Below are positions 23,258-32,224 of a DNA stretch of 48,045 nt, piece by piece. The stretch spans positions 1 to 48,045 of the forward strand of contig JANQMX010000075.1 in NCBI GenBank assembly GCA_028279885.1. The letters are read 5' to 3'. Under the pieces are notes generated by a model. The model had not been told where the DNA came from, made no database searches, and saw nothing but the letters and a program-made list of their open reading frames with translations. The position numbers were made by a program, and so were the translations under genes. Numbering within the stretch: position 1 is the first letter of the stretch; each line of letters begins with the position of its first letter. This DNA is from Rhodovibrionaceae bacterium. Lineage in GTDB: Bacteria; Pseudomonadota; Alphaproteobacteria; Kiloniellales; DSM-21159.

Positions 23258-23677
23258 ATGACAACGCTCGCCAGGCTGACCCGGCGAGCGGAGTTCCTGC
23301 GCGCCGCCGGCCGCGGGCGTCGCTGGGCCACTCCGGGACTGGTTCTTCAAGTCTATCGCCGCACCGAGGACTCTCGCCCTCCGGTGCCGTCTCTGGCTGT
23401 GCGCTACGGCCTGACGGCCAGCAAGAAGGTGGGCTCGGCGGTCCGCCGCAACCGGGCCAGGCGCCGTCTTCGCGCCCTCGCCGAAGAGATTCTGCCGTCC
23501 GAGGGCTTGCCTGGAACGGACTACGTCCTTATAGCCCGAGCAGCAACGGTCGGGCGCGCTTACAGCGACTTGCGCGCGGACCTATATCAAGCTTTGTCGA
23601 GAGTAGGCCGGCCTCGTCGGCATCCGCGCGATGCCGGCGGCAAGATAAATGCAAAGGGAGCGGGTGGTGAACCTTAA
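23258..23677 (+). CDS. rnpA: Ribonuclease P protein component
   Basis: 139 residues. The protein subunit of RNase P helps the RNA subunit remove 5' leaders from precursor tRNAs. The RNR motif [15 protein letters not shown] (about 67-81) and the N-terminal [10 protein letters not shown] and [12 protein letters not shown] segments identify it. The C-terminal tail ([23 protein letters not shown]) is poorly conserved. It sits 9 bp behind rpmH with no own ribosome-binding site, suggesting translational coupling. yidD follows 19 bp later. Confidence 0.95.
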   Translation: MTTLARLTRRAEFLRAAGRGRRWATPGLVLQVYRRTEDSRPPVPSLAVRYGLTASKKVGSAVRRNRARRRLRALAEEILPSEGLPGTDYVLIARAATVGRAYSDLRADLYQALSRVGRPRRHPRDAGGKINAKGAGGEP

Positions 23678-23696
23678 CGGGAGGTGGTGCGCCGTG

Positions 23697-23972
23697 ATGG
23701 CAGGGCTTCGCAGCCTGCCGCGCCGGCTGCTGATCCTGCCCATCCGCGTCTACCAGTACGTGATCTCCCCGATGATCGGGCCGCGCTGCCGCTTCGCGCC
23801 GAGCTGTTCGGAGTATGCCGCGGAGGCGCTTTCCAACCATGGCGTGCTGCGCGGCGGCTGGCTGGCCGTCCGGCGCATTGTACGCTGCCATCCCTGGGGT
23901 GGGTCGGGCTACGACCCGGTGCCCGAGGCCGCACCCAAGATCGACGCCAGTCATCTGGGTCGAAGAGCCTAG
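23697..23972 (+). CDS. yidD: Membrane protein insertion efficiency factor YidD
   Basis: 91 residues from ATG 23697; a GTG one codon earlier is equally placed relative to GGGAGG at 23679-23684. The conserved core is [23 protein letters not shown]...YAAEAL and [18 protein letters not shown], with the two cysteines of the family. YidD is a small membrane-associated protein that assists YidC-dependent insertion. Its position between rnpA and yidC is the standard one. Confidence 0.94.
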   Translation: MAGLRSLPRRLLILPIRVYQYVISPMIGPRCRFAPSCSEYAAEALSNHGVLRGGWLAVRRIVRCHPWGGSGYDPVPEAAPKIDASHLGRRA

Positions 23973-23990
23973 CAGTCAGAGTCGAAGGCA

Positions 23991-25811
23991 ATGGACCAAA
24001 AGAACCTTCTCGTCGCCATCGTGCTGTCGATCGCCGTGCTCTTCGTCTTCGACTTTTTCGTTGCCTCGCCGCAGCGCGAGCAGCTCCGTGAGCAGGAGCT
24101 GGCGACGCAGCAGGCGCAGCAGCCGGCCGACCCGAGCCAGCCGACCGCGGGCGACGCGCCGCAGGCGCCAGGCCTCAGCGACGGGGAAGCCCTGCCGGGC
24201 GTCCTGGCCGGGCAGGACCGCGCGGCGGCCGTCGCCGGCCCGCGTCTCCAAGTCGAGACACCGACTTTGCGCGGCTCCATCGCGCTGACCGGCGCGCGCA
24301 TCGACGACCTGACCCTGACTGAGTATCGGGAGACCCTGGACGAGAACAGCCCCAACATCGTGCTGTTCTCGCCGCTTGGGGCGCCCAACGCCTACGGCGC
24401 CGATTTCGGCTGGGTCTCGTCGGATCAGAACATCGTGCTGCCGAGCGGCGATACGGTTTGGCAGGCGAATGAGAACACCCTGACGCCGGAGACGCCGGTC
24501 ACCTTGAGCTGGGAGAACGGCCAGGGCATCCGCTTCGAGCAGACTATCTCGGTCGACGACCAGTATCTCTTCACCGTCGTCCAGCGGGTGGTCAACCAAA
24601 GCCAGGAGAGCATCGACCTCATCCCCTACGGCCGCATCGCCCGTATCGGACAACCGGAGATCCTCGGCTTCTTCATCCTGCACGAAGGCCTGCTCGGCGT
24701 GTTCAACGGGACCTTGGAAGAGGTCGATTACGACGACGTGGTCGACGAGCCGGGCGGCGTCATCGAGCAGAACACCACCGGCGGCTGGATCGGCATCACC
24801 GACAAGTACTGGATGTCGGCCCTGGTGCCGGACCAGACGAGCGCCGTCAAAGGCCGCTTCGTCTTTACCCCGACCAGCGCCGGTGAGCGCTATCAGAGCG
24901 ATTTCGTCTACGGCGTCGAGACCCTGGCGCCCGGCAGCAACATCGAGACCACCAGCCGCCTCTTCGCCGGGGCCAAGGTCGTCGAGGTCATCGACGGCTA
25001 TGAAGAGGCCTACGGCATCGAGGGCTTCGACCGCGCCATCGACTGGGGCTGGCTCTATTTCCTGACCAAGCCGATCTTCGATGCCTTGCACTGGCTGCAC
25101 GGCATCGTCGGCAACTTCGGCGTCGCCATCCTGCTGCTGACCGTGGGCATCAAGCTCGTCTTCTTCCCGCTGGCCAACAAGTCCTACAAGGCCATGGCCA
25201 AGATGCGGGCGCTGCAGCCCAAGGTGATGAAGCTGCGCGAGCGTTTCGGCGAGGATAAGCAGAAGCTCAACCAGGAGATGATGGCCCTCTACAAGAAGGA
25301 GAAGGTCAATCCCCTGGCCGGCTGTCTGCCGATCATCATCCAGATCCCGGTGTTCTTTGCGCTCTACAAAGTGCTCTTCGTCACCATCGAGATGCGCCAT
25401 GCGCCCTTCTTCGGCTGGATTCAGGATCTCTCGGCGCAGGACCCGACCTCGATCCTCAACCTCTTCGGCCTGCTGCCCTATACCGTGCCCGATCTCGGTA
25501 TCTTCAACATCATCAGCCTCGGCATCTGGCCGATCCTGATGGGCCTCAGCATGTGGTTCCAGCAGTTCCTCAATCCGCAGCCGCCCGACCCCATTCAGGC
25601 GCGCATCTTCCAGCTCATGCCGATCATGTTCACCTTCTTGCTGGCCAGCTTCCCGGCGGGCCTGGTGATCTACTGGACCTGGAACAACACGCTCTCCATC
25701 CTGCAGCAGGTGGTCATCATGAAGCGGCAGGGCGTGCCGATCGGCCGCAATCCGAAACCGACGACGTCAGGCTCCCAGAGCTCCTCCTCGGGCTCGCAAA
25801 GCAAGACGTGA
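23991..25811 (+). CDS. yidC: Membrane protein insertase YidC
   Basis: 606 residues, the long Gram-negative form. An N-terminal anchor helix (LLVAIVLSIAVLFVFDFFVA) is followed by a Q/P/A-rich linker (about 28-80). The large periplasmic beta-sandwich domain (about 85-340) comes next, and then the insertase core (about 360-580) with VNPLAGCLPIIIQIPVFFALYKVL and the QPPDPIQARIFQLMPIMFTFLLA helix. It inserts and folds inner-membrane proteins with or without SecYEG. The tail is serine-rich (GSQSSSSGSQSKT). The stop codon overlaps the engB start (GTGA). Confidence 0.97.
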   Translation: MDQKNLLVAIVLSIAVLFVFDFFVASPQREQLREQELATQQAQQPADPSQPTAGDAPQAPGLSDGEALPGVLAGQDRAAAVAGPRLQVETPTLRGSIALTGARIDDLTLTEYRETLDENSPNIVLFSPLGAPNAYGADFGWVSSDQNIVLPSGDTVWQANENTLTPETPVTLSWENGQGIRFEQTISVDDQYLFTVVQRVVNQSQESIDLIPYGRIARIGQPEILGFFILHEGLLGVFNGTLEEVDYDDVVDEPGGVIEQNTTGGWIGITDKYWMSALVPDQTSAVKGRFVFTPTSAGERYQSDFVYGVETLAPGSNIETTSRLFAGAKVVEVIDGYEEAYGIEGFDRAIDWGWLYFLTKPIFDALHWLHGIVGNFGVAILLLTVGIKLVFFPLANKSYKAMAKMRALQPKVMKLRERFGEDKQKLNQEMMALYKKEKVNPLAGCLPIIIQIPVFFALYKVLFVTIEMRHAPFFGWIQDLSAQDPTSILNLFGLLPYTVPDLGIFNIISLGIWPILMGLSMWFQQFLNPQPPDPIQARIFQLMPIMFTFLLASFPAGLVIYWTWNNTLSILQQVVIMKRQGVPIGRNPKPTTSGSQSSSSGSQSKT

Positions 25812-26476
25812 CTGAGCTTCTCTCGGCGCTTCAGGAGAGCGACCCGGCGGGTTGGGAAGAAGCTATCGAGCGCGGGCGCCTTCTCTTCGCCCAGCCCTGC
25901 GATTTCATGATCTCGGCGGTGGCGCAGGAGCAGCTGCCGCCCCCCTCGCGACCGGAGATCGCCTTCGCCGGACGCTCCAACGTTGGCAAATCCTCGCTGG
26001 TCAACGCGCTGACCGGGCGCAAGACCCTGGCCAAGACCTCGGGCACGCCGGGCCGCACGCGGCAGCTCAACGTCTTCGATCTCGCGGGCTTGCTTTATCT
26101 CGTCGACCTGCCGGGCTACGGCTACGCCAGGGCGCCGAAGAGCGAGATCGCCGTCTGGCAGGGCTTGACCCTGGACTACCTGAAGGGGCGGCCGAACCTG
26201 CGCCGTGTGTTGCTGCTGATCGACGCCCGCCACGGCATCAAGCCGCCGGACCGGGAGGTCATGGACCTGCTCGACCGGGCGGCCGTCTCCTACCAGCTGG
26301 TGCTGACCAAGGCCGACAAGCTCAAGCCGGCCGAGCAGGAGCGGCAGCTCGCGGCGGTGGAAGAGGGCGTGCGCGGACGCACGGCGGCCTATCCCGAGGT
26401 GCTGCTCACCTCCGCCAGCAAGGGCGAAGGCGTGCCTCTCCTGCGCGCCAGCGTCGCGCAGCTGCTTGACGCCTAA
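25808..26476 (+). CDS. engB: Ribosome biogenesis GTPase YihA/EngB
   Basis: 222 residues from GTG 25808, which overlaps the yidC stop by four bases. The family N-terminus (VTELLSALQESDPAG) and length support this start over the frame open since 25553. G1 GRSNVGKSSLV, G2-region SGTPGRTRQLN, G3 DLPGYGYA and G4 TKADK are present, with the YihA-specific PPDREVMDLL segment. It is needed for late large-subunit assembly. The neighbourhood (rpmH to argB) is the one expected in Rhodospirillales-like genomes. Confidence 0.95.
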   Translation: MTELLSALQESDPAGWEEAIERGRLLFAQPCDFMISAVAQEQLPPPSRPEIAFAGRSNVGKSSLVNALTGRKTLAKTSGTPGRTRQLNVFDLAGLLYLVDLPGYGYARAPKSEIAVWQGLTLDYLKGRPNLRRVLLLIDARHGIKPPDREVMDLLDRAAVSYQLVLTKADKLKPAEQERQLAAVEEGVRGRTAAYPEVLLTSASKGEGVPLLRASVAQLLDA

Positions 26477-26527
26477 AGCACAGCAAATCCCTGGCATGGC
26501 CCGGTCGCCGCGCATAGAGTGCGGCGC

Positions 26528-27439
26528 ATGACCACGACCCGTCACATCGGCGAAACCAAGCACTGGTTGCGCACGGCCAAAACCATCACCGAGGCGCTGC
26601 CCTTCATGCGGCGCTATGCCGGCAAGAGCTTCGTCATCAAGTACGGCGGCCATGCCATGGGCGATCCGGAGTTGGCCGACACCTTTGCTCGTGACGTGGT
26701 GCTGCTGAAGCAGGTCGGCATCAATCCCATCGTGGTGCACGGCGGCGGCCCGCAGATCGGCGCCATGCTGGAGCGTCTGGCGGTCAAGAGCGAGTTCATC
26801 GACGGCCTGCGAGTCACCGATGCGGAGACCGTGGACGTGGTCGAGATGGTGCTGGCCGGCTCGATCAACAAATCCATCGTCAACGCGATCACCCGCGCCG
26901 GCGGCAACGGCATCGGCCTCTCGGGCAAGGACAGCGGACTCATCCAGGCGCGCAAGCTGCGCCGCTCGGTGCAGGACCCGGACTCCAACATCGAGAAGAT
27001 CCTCGACCTCGGCTTCGTTGGCGAGCCGCGCTACATCAATCCGCAGATCCTCGCCTCCCTCGAGCAGGCGGGGATGATCCCGGTCATCGCCCCGATCGGG
27101 GTCGGCCCCAACGGGGAGACCTACAACATCAACGCCGATACCGTGGCCGGTGCGGTGGCCAGCGCGGTGGGGGCGGCGCGCCTTCTGCTGCTGACCGATG
27201 TCATCGGCGTCCTCGACAAGCAGGGCGAGCTGCTCACCGACCTCAGTGTCGAGGATGTGCGCGGCCTGATGAAGGACGGCACCATCAGCGGCGGCATGAT
27301 CCCCAAGCTCGAAACCTGCCTCTCGGCGGTCGGCGACGGCGTCGATGCGGCGGTTATCCTCGACGGGCGCGTGCCTCACGCCCTGCTGCTCGAGATCTTC
27401 ACCGACAAGGGCATCGGAACGCTGGTGGCGCGGACATGA
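26528..27439 (+). CDS. argB: Acetylglutamate kinase
   Basis: 303 residues from ATG 26528. It phosphorylates N-acetylglutamate in arginine synthesis. KYGGHAMGD (phosphate-binding lysine), HGGGPQIG and GLSGKDSGL are present, with [17 protein letters not shown] and [10 protein letters not shown] near the C-terminus. An N-terminal helix ([26 protein letters not shown]) is the type found in hexameric, arginine-inhibited enzymes, so feedback control by arginine is likely. Its stop overlaps the next start (ATGA), making argB-nfeD a coupled pair. Confidence 0.96.
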   Translation: MTTTRHIGETKHWLRTAKTITEALPFMRRYAGKSFVIKYGGHAMGDPELADTFARDVVLLKQVGINPIVVHGGGPQIGAMLERLAVKSEFIDGLRVTDAETVDVVEMVLAGSINKSIVNAITRAGGNGIGLSGKDSGLIQARKLRRSVQDPDSNIEKILDLGFVGEPRYINPQILASLEQAGMIPVIAPIGVGPNGETYNINADTVAGAVASAVGAARLLLLTDVIGVLDKQGELLTDLSVEDVRGLMKDGTISGGMIPKLETCLSAVGDGVDAAVILDGRVPHALLLEIFTDKGIGTLVART

Positions 27440-27912
27440 GCGACTTCGGGCAGATCGAGTTCTGGTACTGGTGGGTCTTCGCCGTGCTGCTCGGCGTGGT
27501 CGAGATCGTCGCGCCGGGCTTCTTCTTTCTCTGGCTCGCCTTGGCAGCCGCGGTGGTCGGCGTGGTGCTGCTGCTCTTCCCCGAGCTGACCTGGCAGGGG
27601 CAGTTCGTCGCCTTTGCCGTCCTCTCGGTGGCCTCGGTGGTCGCATGGTATTTCATCAGCCGGCGGCAGCCGCAGGAGCCGACTGACGCGCCGAGCCTGA
27701 ACCAGCGCGGCACCTCCTATGTCGGGCAAAGCGTCCATCTCGCGGAGCCCGTCGTCGACGGCGTCGGCGTGCTGCGCCTGGGCGACACGCGCTGGCGTGC
27801 CCTCTGCAACGAAGACTTGCCGGCCGGCACCCGGGTGAAGGTCACCGCGGTGGAAGGCACCGCCCTCAGGGTCGAGCGACTATCCGACGCGGAGCAAGCC
27901 AGCGAGGCTTGA
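27436..27912 (+). CDS. NfeD-family membrane protein
   Basis: 158 residues. Three hydrophobic segments ([55 protein letters not shown]) are followed by an OB-fold C-terminal domain ([38 protein letters not shown]). Short NfeD proteins normally work with a stomatin/SPFH protein in membrane microdomains, and their genes are usually adjacent. Here no SPFH gene is next to it; argB is upstream and overlapping, ubiD downstream. Confidence 0.87.
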   Translation: MSDFGQIEFWYWWVFAVLLGVVEIVAPGFFFLWLALAAAVVGVVLLLFPELTWQGQFVAFAVLSVASVVAWYFISRRQPQEPTDAPSLNQRGTSYVGQSVHLAEPVVDGVGVLRLGDTRWRALCNEDLPAGTRVKVTAVEGTALRVERLSDAEQASEA

Positions 27913-27942
27913 GCTGCCGCGCCAAATGGATAGCTAGAGGCC

Positions 27943-29457
27943 ATGCCCTACCGTTCCCTGCGCGATTTCATCGCCCTGCTGGAAAGCCGCGACCGCTTGC
28001 GCCGCGTCACGGCACCGGTCTCGACCGTGCTTGAGATCACCGAGATTCAAACCCGCCTCCTGGCCGAAGGCGGGCCGGCGGTGCTCTTCGAAAACGTCAT
28101 CGACGACCGTGGGCAGAAGGCCGCCATGCCGGTGCTGGCCAATCTTTTCGGCACGGTGGAACGGGTCGCCTGGGGCATGGACCGGGAGCCCCATCAGCTC
28201 CGCGAGGTGGGTGAGACCCTGGCTTTCCTGCGCCAACCGGAGCCGCCGGGCGGTCTGCGCGAGGCGGTCGACATGCTGCCGCTGCTCAAGACCGTCATGG
28301 CCATGAAGCCCAAGACCGTCGGCCGCGCACCGGTGCAGGAGGTCGTGCTGCAGGGCGACGACATCGATCTCGATGCCTTGCCCATTCAGACATGCTGGCC
28401 GGGCGAGCCGGCACCGCTGATCACCTGGCCGCTGATCGTCACCCAAGGCCCCAATCCCAAGGGCAACAAGGCGGATGCCTTCAATCTCGGCATCTACCGC
28501 ATGCAGAAGATCGGCAAGGACCGCACCCTGATGCGCTGGCTGAAGCACCGCGGCGGCGCGCAGCATCACCGGCGCTGGGGGCAGGAGAAAAGGGAACCTC
28601 TACCGGCCGCCGCCGTGCTCGGCGCCGACCCGGGCACCATCCTCGCCGCCGTCACGCCGGTGCCGGACACCCTGAGCGAATACCACTTCGCCGGTCTCCT
28701 GCGCGGCCAGAAGGTGGAGCTGGTCGACTGCAAGACCGTGCCACTCAAGGTGCCGGCCGAGGCCGAGATCGTGCTGGAGGGCCACGTCAGCCTGGAGGAC
28801 TACGGCGACGAGGGGCCTTACGGCGACCACACGGGCTACTACAACGCGGTCGAGCCCTTCCCCGTCTTCACCGTCACCGCCATCACCCGGCGCGAGAGCC
28901 CGATCTACCTCTCCACCTTCACCGGCCGGCCGCCGGACGAGCCCTCGGTTCTGGGCGAGTCCCTCAACGAGGTCTTCATCCCGCTGCTGCGTCAGCAGTT
29001 CCCCGAGATCACCGATTTCTGGCTGCCGCCGGAGGGCTGCAGCTACCGGATTGCCGTGATCTCCATGAAGAAGGCCTACCCCGGCCATGCCAAGCGGGTG
29101 ATGATGGGGGCTTGGAGCTATCTCCGGCAGTTCATGTACACCAAGTGGCTGATCGTGGTGGACGACACGGTGAACGCCCGCGACTGGAAGGATGTCATGT
29201 GGGCCATCTCCACCAAGATGGACCCGGCGCGCGACATCACGGTGATCGAGAACACGCCCATCGACTATCTCGACTTTGCCAGCCCGGAGAGCGGCCTCGG
29301 CTCCAAGATCGCGCTGGATGCCACCGACAAGTGGCCGCCGGAGACCAAGCGCGAATGGGGCGAGGTCATCCGCATGGACCAGGAGGTGATCGACAAGGTC
29401 GACCGCCTCTGGCCGGAGCTCGGCCTGCCCGGCAGCGGCAAGAGCATCTGGCGCTGA
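27943..29457 (+). CDS. ubiD: UbiD-family decarboxylase (3-polyprenyl-4-hydroxybenzoate)
   Basis: 504 residues, about the length of E. coli UbiD. With prenylated FMN made by UbiX it removes the carboxyl group from polyprenyl-4-hydroxybenzoate in ubiquinone synthesis. Family segments are [48 protein letters not shown]...[10 protein letters not shown] (metal and flavin site) and a late [26 protein letters not shown] precedes the ATG. ubiX is not in the window. The other reading, decarboxylation of a different aromatic acid, is less likely given the length and full-sequence match to core UbiD. Confidence 0.93.
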   Translation: MPYRSLRDFIALLESRDRLRRVTAPVSTVLEITEIQTRLLAEGGPAVLFENVIDDRGQKAAMPVLANLFGTVERVAWGMDREPHQLREVGETLAFLRQPEPPGGLREAVDMLPLLKTVMAMKPKTVGRAPVQEVVLQGDDIDLDALPIQTCWPGEPAPLITWPLIVTQGPNPKGNKADAFNLGIYRMQKIGKDRTLMRWLKHRGGAQHHRRWGQEKREPLPAAAVLGADPGTILAAVTPVPDTLSEYHFAGLLRGQKVELVDCKTVPLKVPAEAEIVLEGHVSLEDYGDEGPYGDHTGYYNAVEPFPVFTVTAITRRESPIYLSTFTGRPPDEPSVLGESLNEVFIPLLRQQFPEITDFWLPPEGCSYRIAVISMKKAYPGHAKRVMMGAWSYLRQFMYTKWLIVVDDTVNARDWKDVMWAISTKMDPARDITVIENTPIDYLDFASPESGLGSKIALDATDKWPPETKREWGEVIRMDQEVIDKVDRLWPELGLPGSGKSIWR

Positions 29458-29485
29458 CGCCTTTTCCCGCTTCTTTATGCGGGGC

Positions 29486-29516
29486 TTGACCCTCCAGTGA
29501 CTGGAAGGCCCATCTT
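29486..29516 (+). promoter_or_regulatory. CueR/MerR-type promoter of the copper ATPase operon
   Basis: The -35 element TTGACC (29486-29491) is separated from a -10-like CATCTT (29511-29516) by 19 bp. That is the long spacer that MerR-family activators untwist. The spacer contains the dyad TCCAGT-G-ACTGGA (29493-29505), continued outward by CC...GG. This resembles known CueR operators (ACCTTCC...GGAAGG). It lies 22 bp before the ATPase start, and the CueR gene itself is downstream in the same unit. Confidence 0.85.
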
Positions 29517-29537
29517 CTCACCTAGGAGGAGACGGGA

Positions 29538-31775
29538 ATGCGGAGTGAGAGCGGTCTCGAAGCGCTGAGACACTCGGCCAGCGAACGCGATGACGTGGTT
29601 GAGGGCGGTTGCTGCCACGGCCATGGCAGCGCCGTGGCGGCCGAGCCGGCCGGCCCTGCGCCGACCAGCGGCTACATCTGCCCCATGTGCCCCGGGGTGC
29701 ACAGCGAGACCCCGGCCGCCTGCCTTCTCTGCGGCATGGCCTTGGAGCCGGTAGCCTTTACCGCCGAGGCGCCGCCCAATCCTGAGCTGATCGACTTCCG
29801 ACGCCGCTTTGCCATTGGGGCCATCCTGACGCTGCCCCTGGTGGTCATCGCCATGGGCGAGATGCTTCCGGGGCTTGCCACGCTGCTCCACGGCGCCTGG
29901 AACCCTTGGGCGCAGCTTGCGCTGGCGACGCCTGTCGTGCTCTGGGCCGGCGCCCCCTTCTTCCAGCGCGGCTGGACCTCGCTGGTCACGCGAAACCTCA
30001 ACATGTTCACCCTGATCGCCATTGGCACCGGGGCCGCTTTCTTCTACAGCCTCGTCGCGGTGCTGGCGCCCGGCGTCTTCCCGGAGGGCTTCCAGCGCCC
30101 GGATGGCAGCGTCGCGCTCTACTTCGAGGCAGCGGCGGTGATCATCAGCCTGGTGCTGCTCGGCCAAGTCCTGGAGATCCGCGCCCGCGAGCGCACCTCG
30201 GATGCGCTGCGCGCTTTGCTCGACTTGGCGCCGAAGACGGCGCGCCGACTGATCGCGGGCGGCCACGACGAAGAAGTGTCGCTCGACCGGGTTCAGCTCG
30301 GCGACCGGCTGCGCATCCGCCCGGGCGAGAGCATCCCGGTCGACGGTGCAGTTCTGGAGGGGCGCAGCGCGGTCGACGAGTCCATGGTCACCGGCGAGTC
30401 CCTGCCGGTCGAGAAGACGCCCGGCGAGATGTTGATCGGCGGCACGCTCAACGGCAGCGGCACGCTGGTCATGCGGGCCGACAAGGTGGGCGCCGAGACC
30501 ATGCTGTCGCGTATCGTGCAGATGGTTGCGGAGGCGCAGCGCAGCCGCGCGCCGATCCAGCGCCTGGCCGATCATGTCGCCGGTTATTTCGTGCCGGCCG
30601 TGGTTGCGGTGGCCGTGATCGCCTTCATCGCCTGGGGTATTTGGGGGCCACAGCCAGCGCTGGCTTACGGGCTGGTCGCCGCCGTCTCGGTGCTGATCAT
30701 CGCCTGCCCCTGCGCGCTCGGGCTGGCCACGCCCATGTCGATCATGGTCGGCACCGGCCGCGGCGCCCAGGCCGGTGTGTTGTTCAAGAGCGCGGAGGCG
30801 CTGGAGCGCTTCGAGAAGGTCGATACCATCGTCGTCGACAAGACCGGCACGCTCACCGTCGGCAAGCCCGAACTGCAGTTGATTGTCGCTTTGGGCGGGC
30901 GCGACGAGGACGCTTTGCTGACCCTGATCGCCAGCCTGGAGCGCGGCAGCGAGCATCCCTTGGCCGGCGCCATCCTGCAGGCGGCGAAGACGCGTGGTCT
31001 GACGCTCAGCGAGGTTACGGACTTCGACGCCATCACCGGCAAGGGCGTGGTCGGCCGCGTCGCCGGGCACGATCTCGCCCTCGGCAATGCGCGGCTGATG
31101 GCCGACCGCGGCATCGCCCTCGGCGCGCTGGAGGCGCGGGCCGATGCGCTGCGGGCCGAGGGCGCCACCGCCATGTTCGTGGCTGTCGACGGCGAGGGGG
31201 CGGGGCTGGTCGCCGTCGCCGACCCGATCAAGGCGACGACGGCGGATGCGGTCCGGGGCTTGCACGCCGAGGGCATCCGCCTGGTGATGCTGACCGGCGA
31301 TAACCGCCGCACGGCCGAGGCGGTGGCCAGCAAGCTCGGCATCGACGAGGTCGAGGCCGAGGTGCTGCCCGAGGACAAGCACGAGGTCGTCAAGCGCCTG
31401 CAAGCCGAGGGGCGCGTGGTTGCGATGGCGGGCGATGGCGTCAACGACGCTCCGGCGCTGGCGGCCGCTGACGTCGGCATCGCCATGGGACACGGCAGCG
31501 ACGTCGCCATCGAAAGCGCCGGCGTCACCCTGGTGAAGGGCGACCTGGGCGGCATCCTGCGCGCCAAGCGCCTGAGCGAGGCGACCATCCGCAACATCCG
31601 CCAGAACCTCTTCTTCGCCTTCGTCTACAACAGCCTTGGCGTGCCGCTGGCAGCGGGCGTGCTCTATCCCGTCATGGGTCTGCTGCTCAGCCCCATGTTC
31701 GCGGCGGCGGCCATGAGCCTCAGCTCGGTGTCGGTGATCGGCAACGCCCTCAGGCTGCGCCGCGCCAAAATCTGA
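29538..31775 (+). CDS. Copper-exporting P1B-type ATPase
   Basis: 745 residues. It pumps Cu(I) from the cytoplasm. The transmembrane metal site is CPC (390-392, [13 protein letters not shown]), phosphorylation site DKTGTLT (D434), with SEHPLAGAI (the P1B HP motif), TGES and [10 protein letters not shown]. The N-terminus has no classical GMTCxxC HMA domain. Instead there is a Cys/His cluster GGCCHGHG (23-30) and a zinc-ribbon-like metal-binding module (CPMC 48-51, C62, C65). That layout is the CopA2/SilP/CopB-like architecture with an HMBD-type N-terminus. It is preceded by a strong GGAGGAGA site and followed 15 bp later by cueR, and is controlled by the promoter at 29486-29516. Confidence 0.94.
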   Translation: MRSESGLEALRHSASERDDVVEGGCCHGHGSAVAAEPAGPAPTSGYICPMCPGVHSETPAACLLCGMALEPVAFTAEAPPNPELIDFRRRFAIGAILTLPLVVIAMGEMLPGLATLLHGAWNPWAQLALATPVVLWAGAPFFQRGWTSLVTRNLNMFTLIAIGTGAAFFYSLVAVLAPGVFPEGFQRPDGSVALYFEAAAVIISLVLLGQVLEIRARERTSDALRALLDLAPKTARRLIAGGHDEEVSLDRVQLGDRLRIRPGESIPVDGAVLEGRSAVDESMVTGESLPVEKTPGEMLIGGTLNGSGTLVMRADKVGAETMLSRIVQMVAEAQRSRAPIQRLADHVAGYFVPAVVAVAVIAFIAWGIWGPQPALAYGLVAAVSVLIIACPCALGLATPMSIMVGTGRGAQAGVLFKSAEALERFEKVDTIVVDKTGTLTVGKPELQLIVALGGRDEDALLTLIASLERGSEHPLAGAILQAAKTRGLTLSEVTDFDAITGKGVVGRVAGHDLALGNARLMADRGIALGALEARADALRAEGATAMFVAVDGEGAGLVAVADPIKATTADAVRGLHAEGIRLVMLTGDNRRTAEAVASKLGIDEVEAEVLPEDKHEVVKRLQAEGRVVAMAGDGVNDAPALAAADVGIAMGHGSDVAIESAGVTLVKGDLGGILRAKRLSEATIRNIRQNLFFAFVYNSLGVPLAAGVLYPVMGLLLSPMFAAAAMSLSSVSVIGNALRLRRAKI

Positions 31776-31790
31776 AATGGAGGGCAGGCC

Positions 31791-32195
31791 ATGAACATTG
31801 GACAGGCGGCCGAGCGCGCGGGGCTTCCGGTCAAGACCCTGCGCTACTACGAGGAGATCGGGCTGATCGCCCCGGACCGGCAACCCAACGGCTATCGCGA
31901 CTACGGCGAAGCGGAGGTGCACAAGCTGCGCTTTCTGCAGCGCGCCCGGGGCCTCGGCTTCTCCATCGAGGATTGTCGCGCCCTGCTCTCGCTCTACGAG
32001 GATCGCAACCGCGCCAGCGCCGACGTGAAGCGCCTGGCCCTGGCCCGCATCGACGACATCGACCGCAAGCTGGAAGAGCTGAAGGGCCTGCGCGCCACCC
32101 TCGACAGCCTGGCGCGCGCCTGTCAGGGAAACGAACGCCCCGACTGCCCCATCCTGGAGGACCTGGCAGGTGGAGACAGCCGGAGCGATCGTTAA
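31791..32195 (+). CDS. cueR: Cu(I)-responsive MerR-family regulator CueR
   Basis: 134 residues. An N-terminal winged helix-turn-helix (NIGQAAERAGLPVKTLRYYEEIGLI) is followed by the long dimerisation helix (about 78-108) and the metal-binding loop ACQGNERPDCPIL with C111 and C119. E. coli CueR binds a single Cu(I) through Cys112 and Cys120 in the same loop. It activates transcription of the ATPase promoter upstream and, being in the same unit, its own. Loop length and the two-cysteine pattern separate it from ZntR and SoxR. Confidence 0.93.
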   Translation: MNIGQAAERAGLPVKTLRYYEEIGLIAPDRQPNGYRDYGEAEVHKLRFLQRARGLGFSIEDCRALLSLYEDRNRASADVKRLALARIDDIDRKLEELKGLRATLDSLARACQGNERPDCPILEDLAGGDSRSDR

Positions 32196-32203
32196 CTCGT
32201 TCT

Positions 32204-32224
32204 GGGCGGTGGTTTAGACCGCCC
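32204..32224. terminator. Hairpin between convergent cueR and chemoreceptor genes
   Basis: GGGCGGT (32204-32210) pairs with ACCGCCC (32218-32224) around a 7-nt loop that contains the chemoreceptor stop codon. There is no marked T tract, so termination strength is uncertain. Confidence 0.5.

Noticed and set aside
25553-25807. Upstream extension of the engB frame inside yidC
   Set aside because: Translates as arginine/proline-rich shadow sequence of yidC; the GTG at 25808 overlapping the yidC stop starts the family N-terminus.
29475-31922. 815-codon antisense frame over the copper ATPase
   Set aside because: Its composition is that of a shadow frame, and the ATPase on the other strand has all catalytic motifs.
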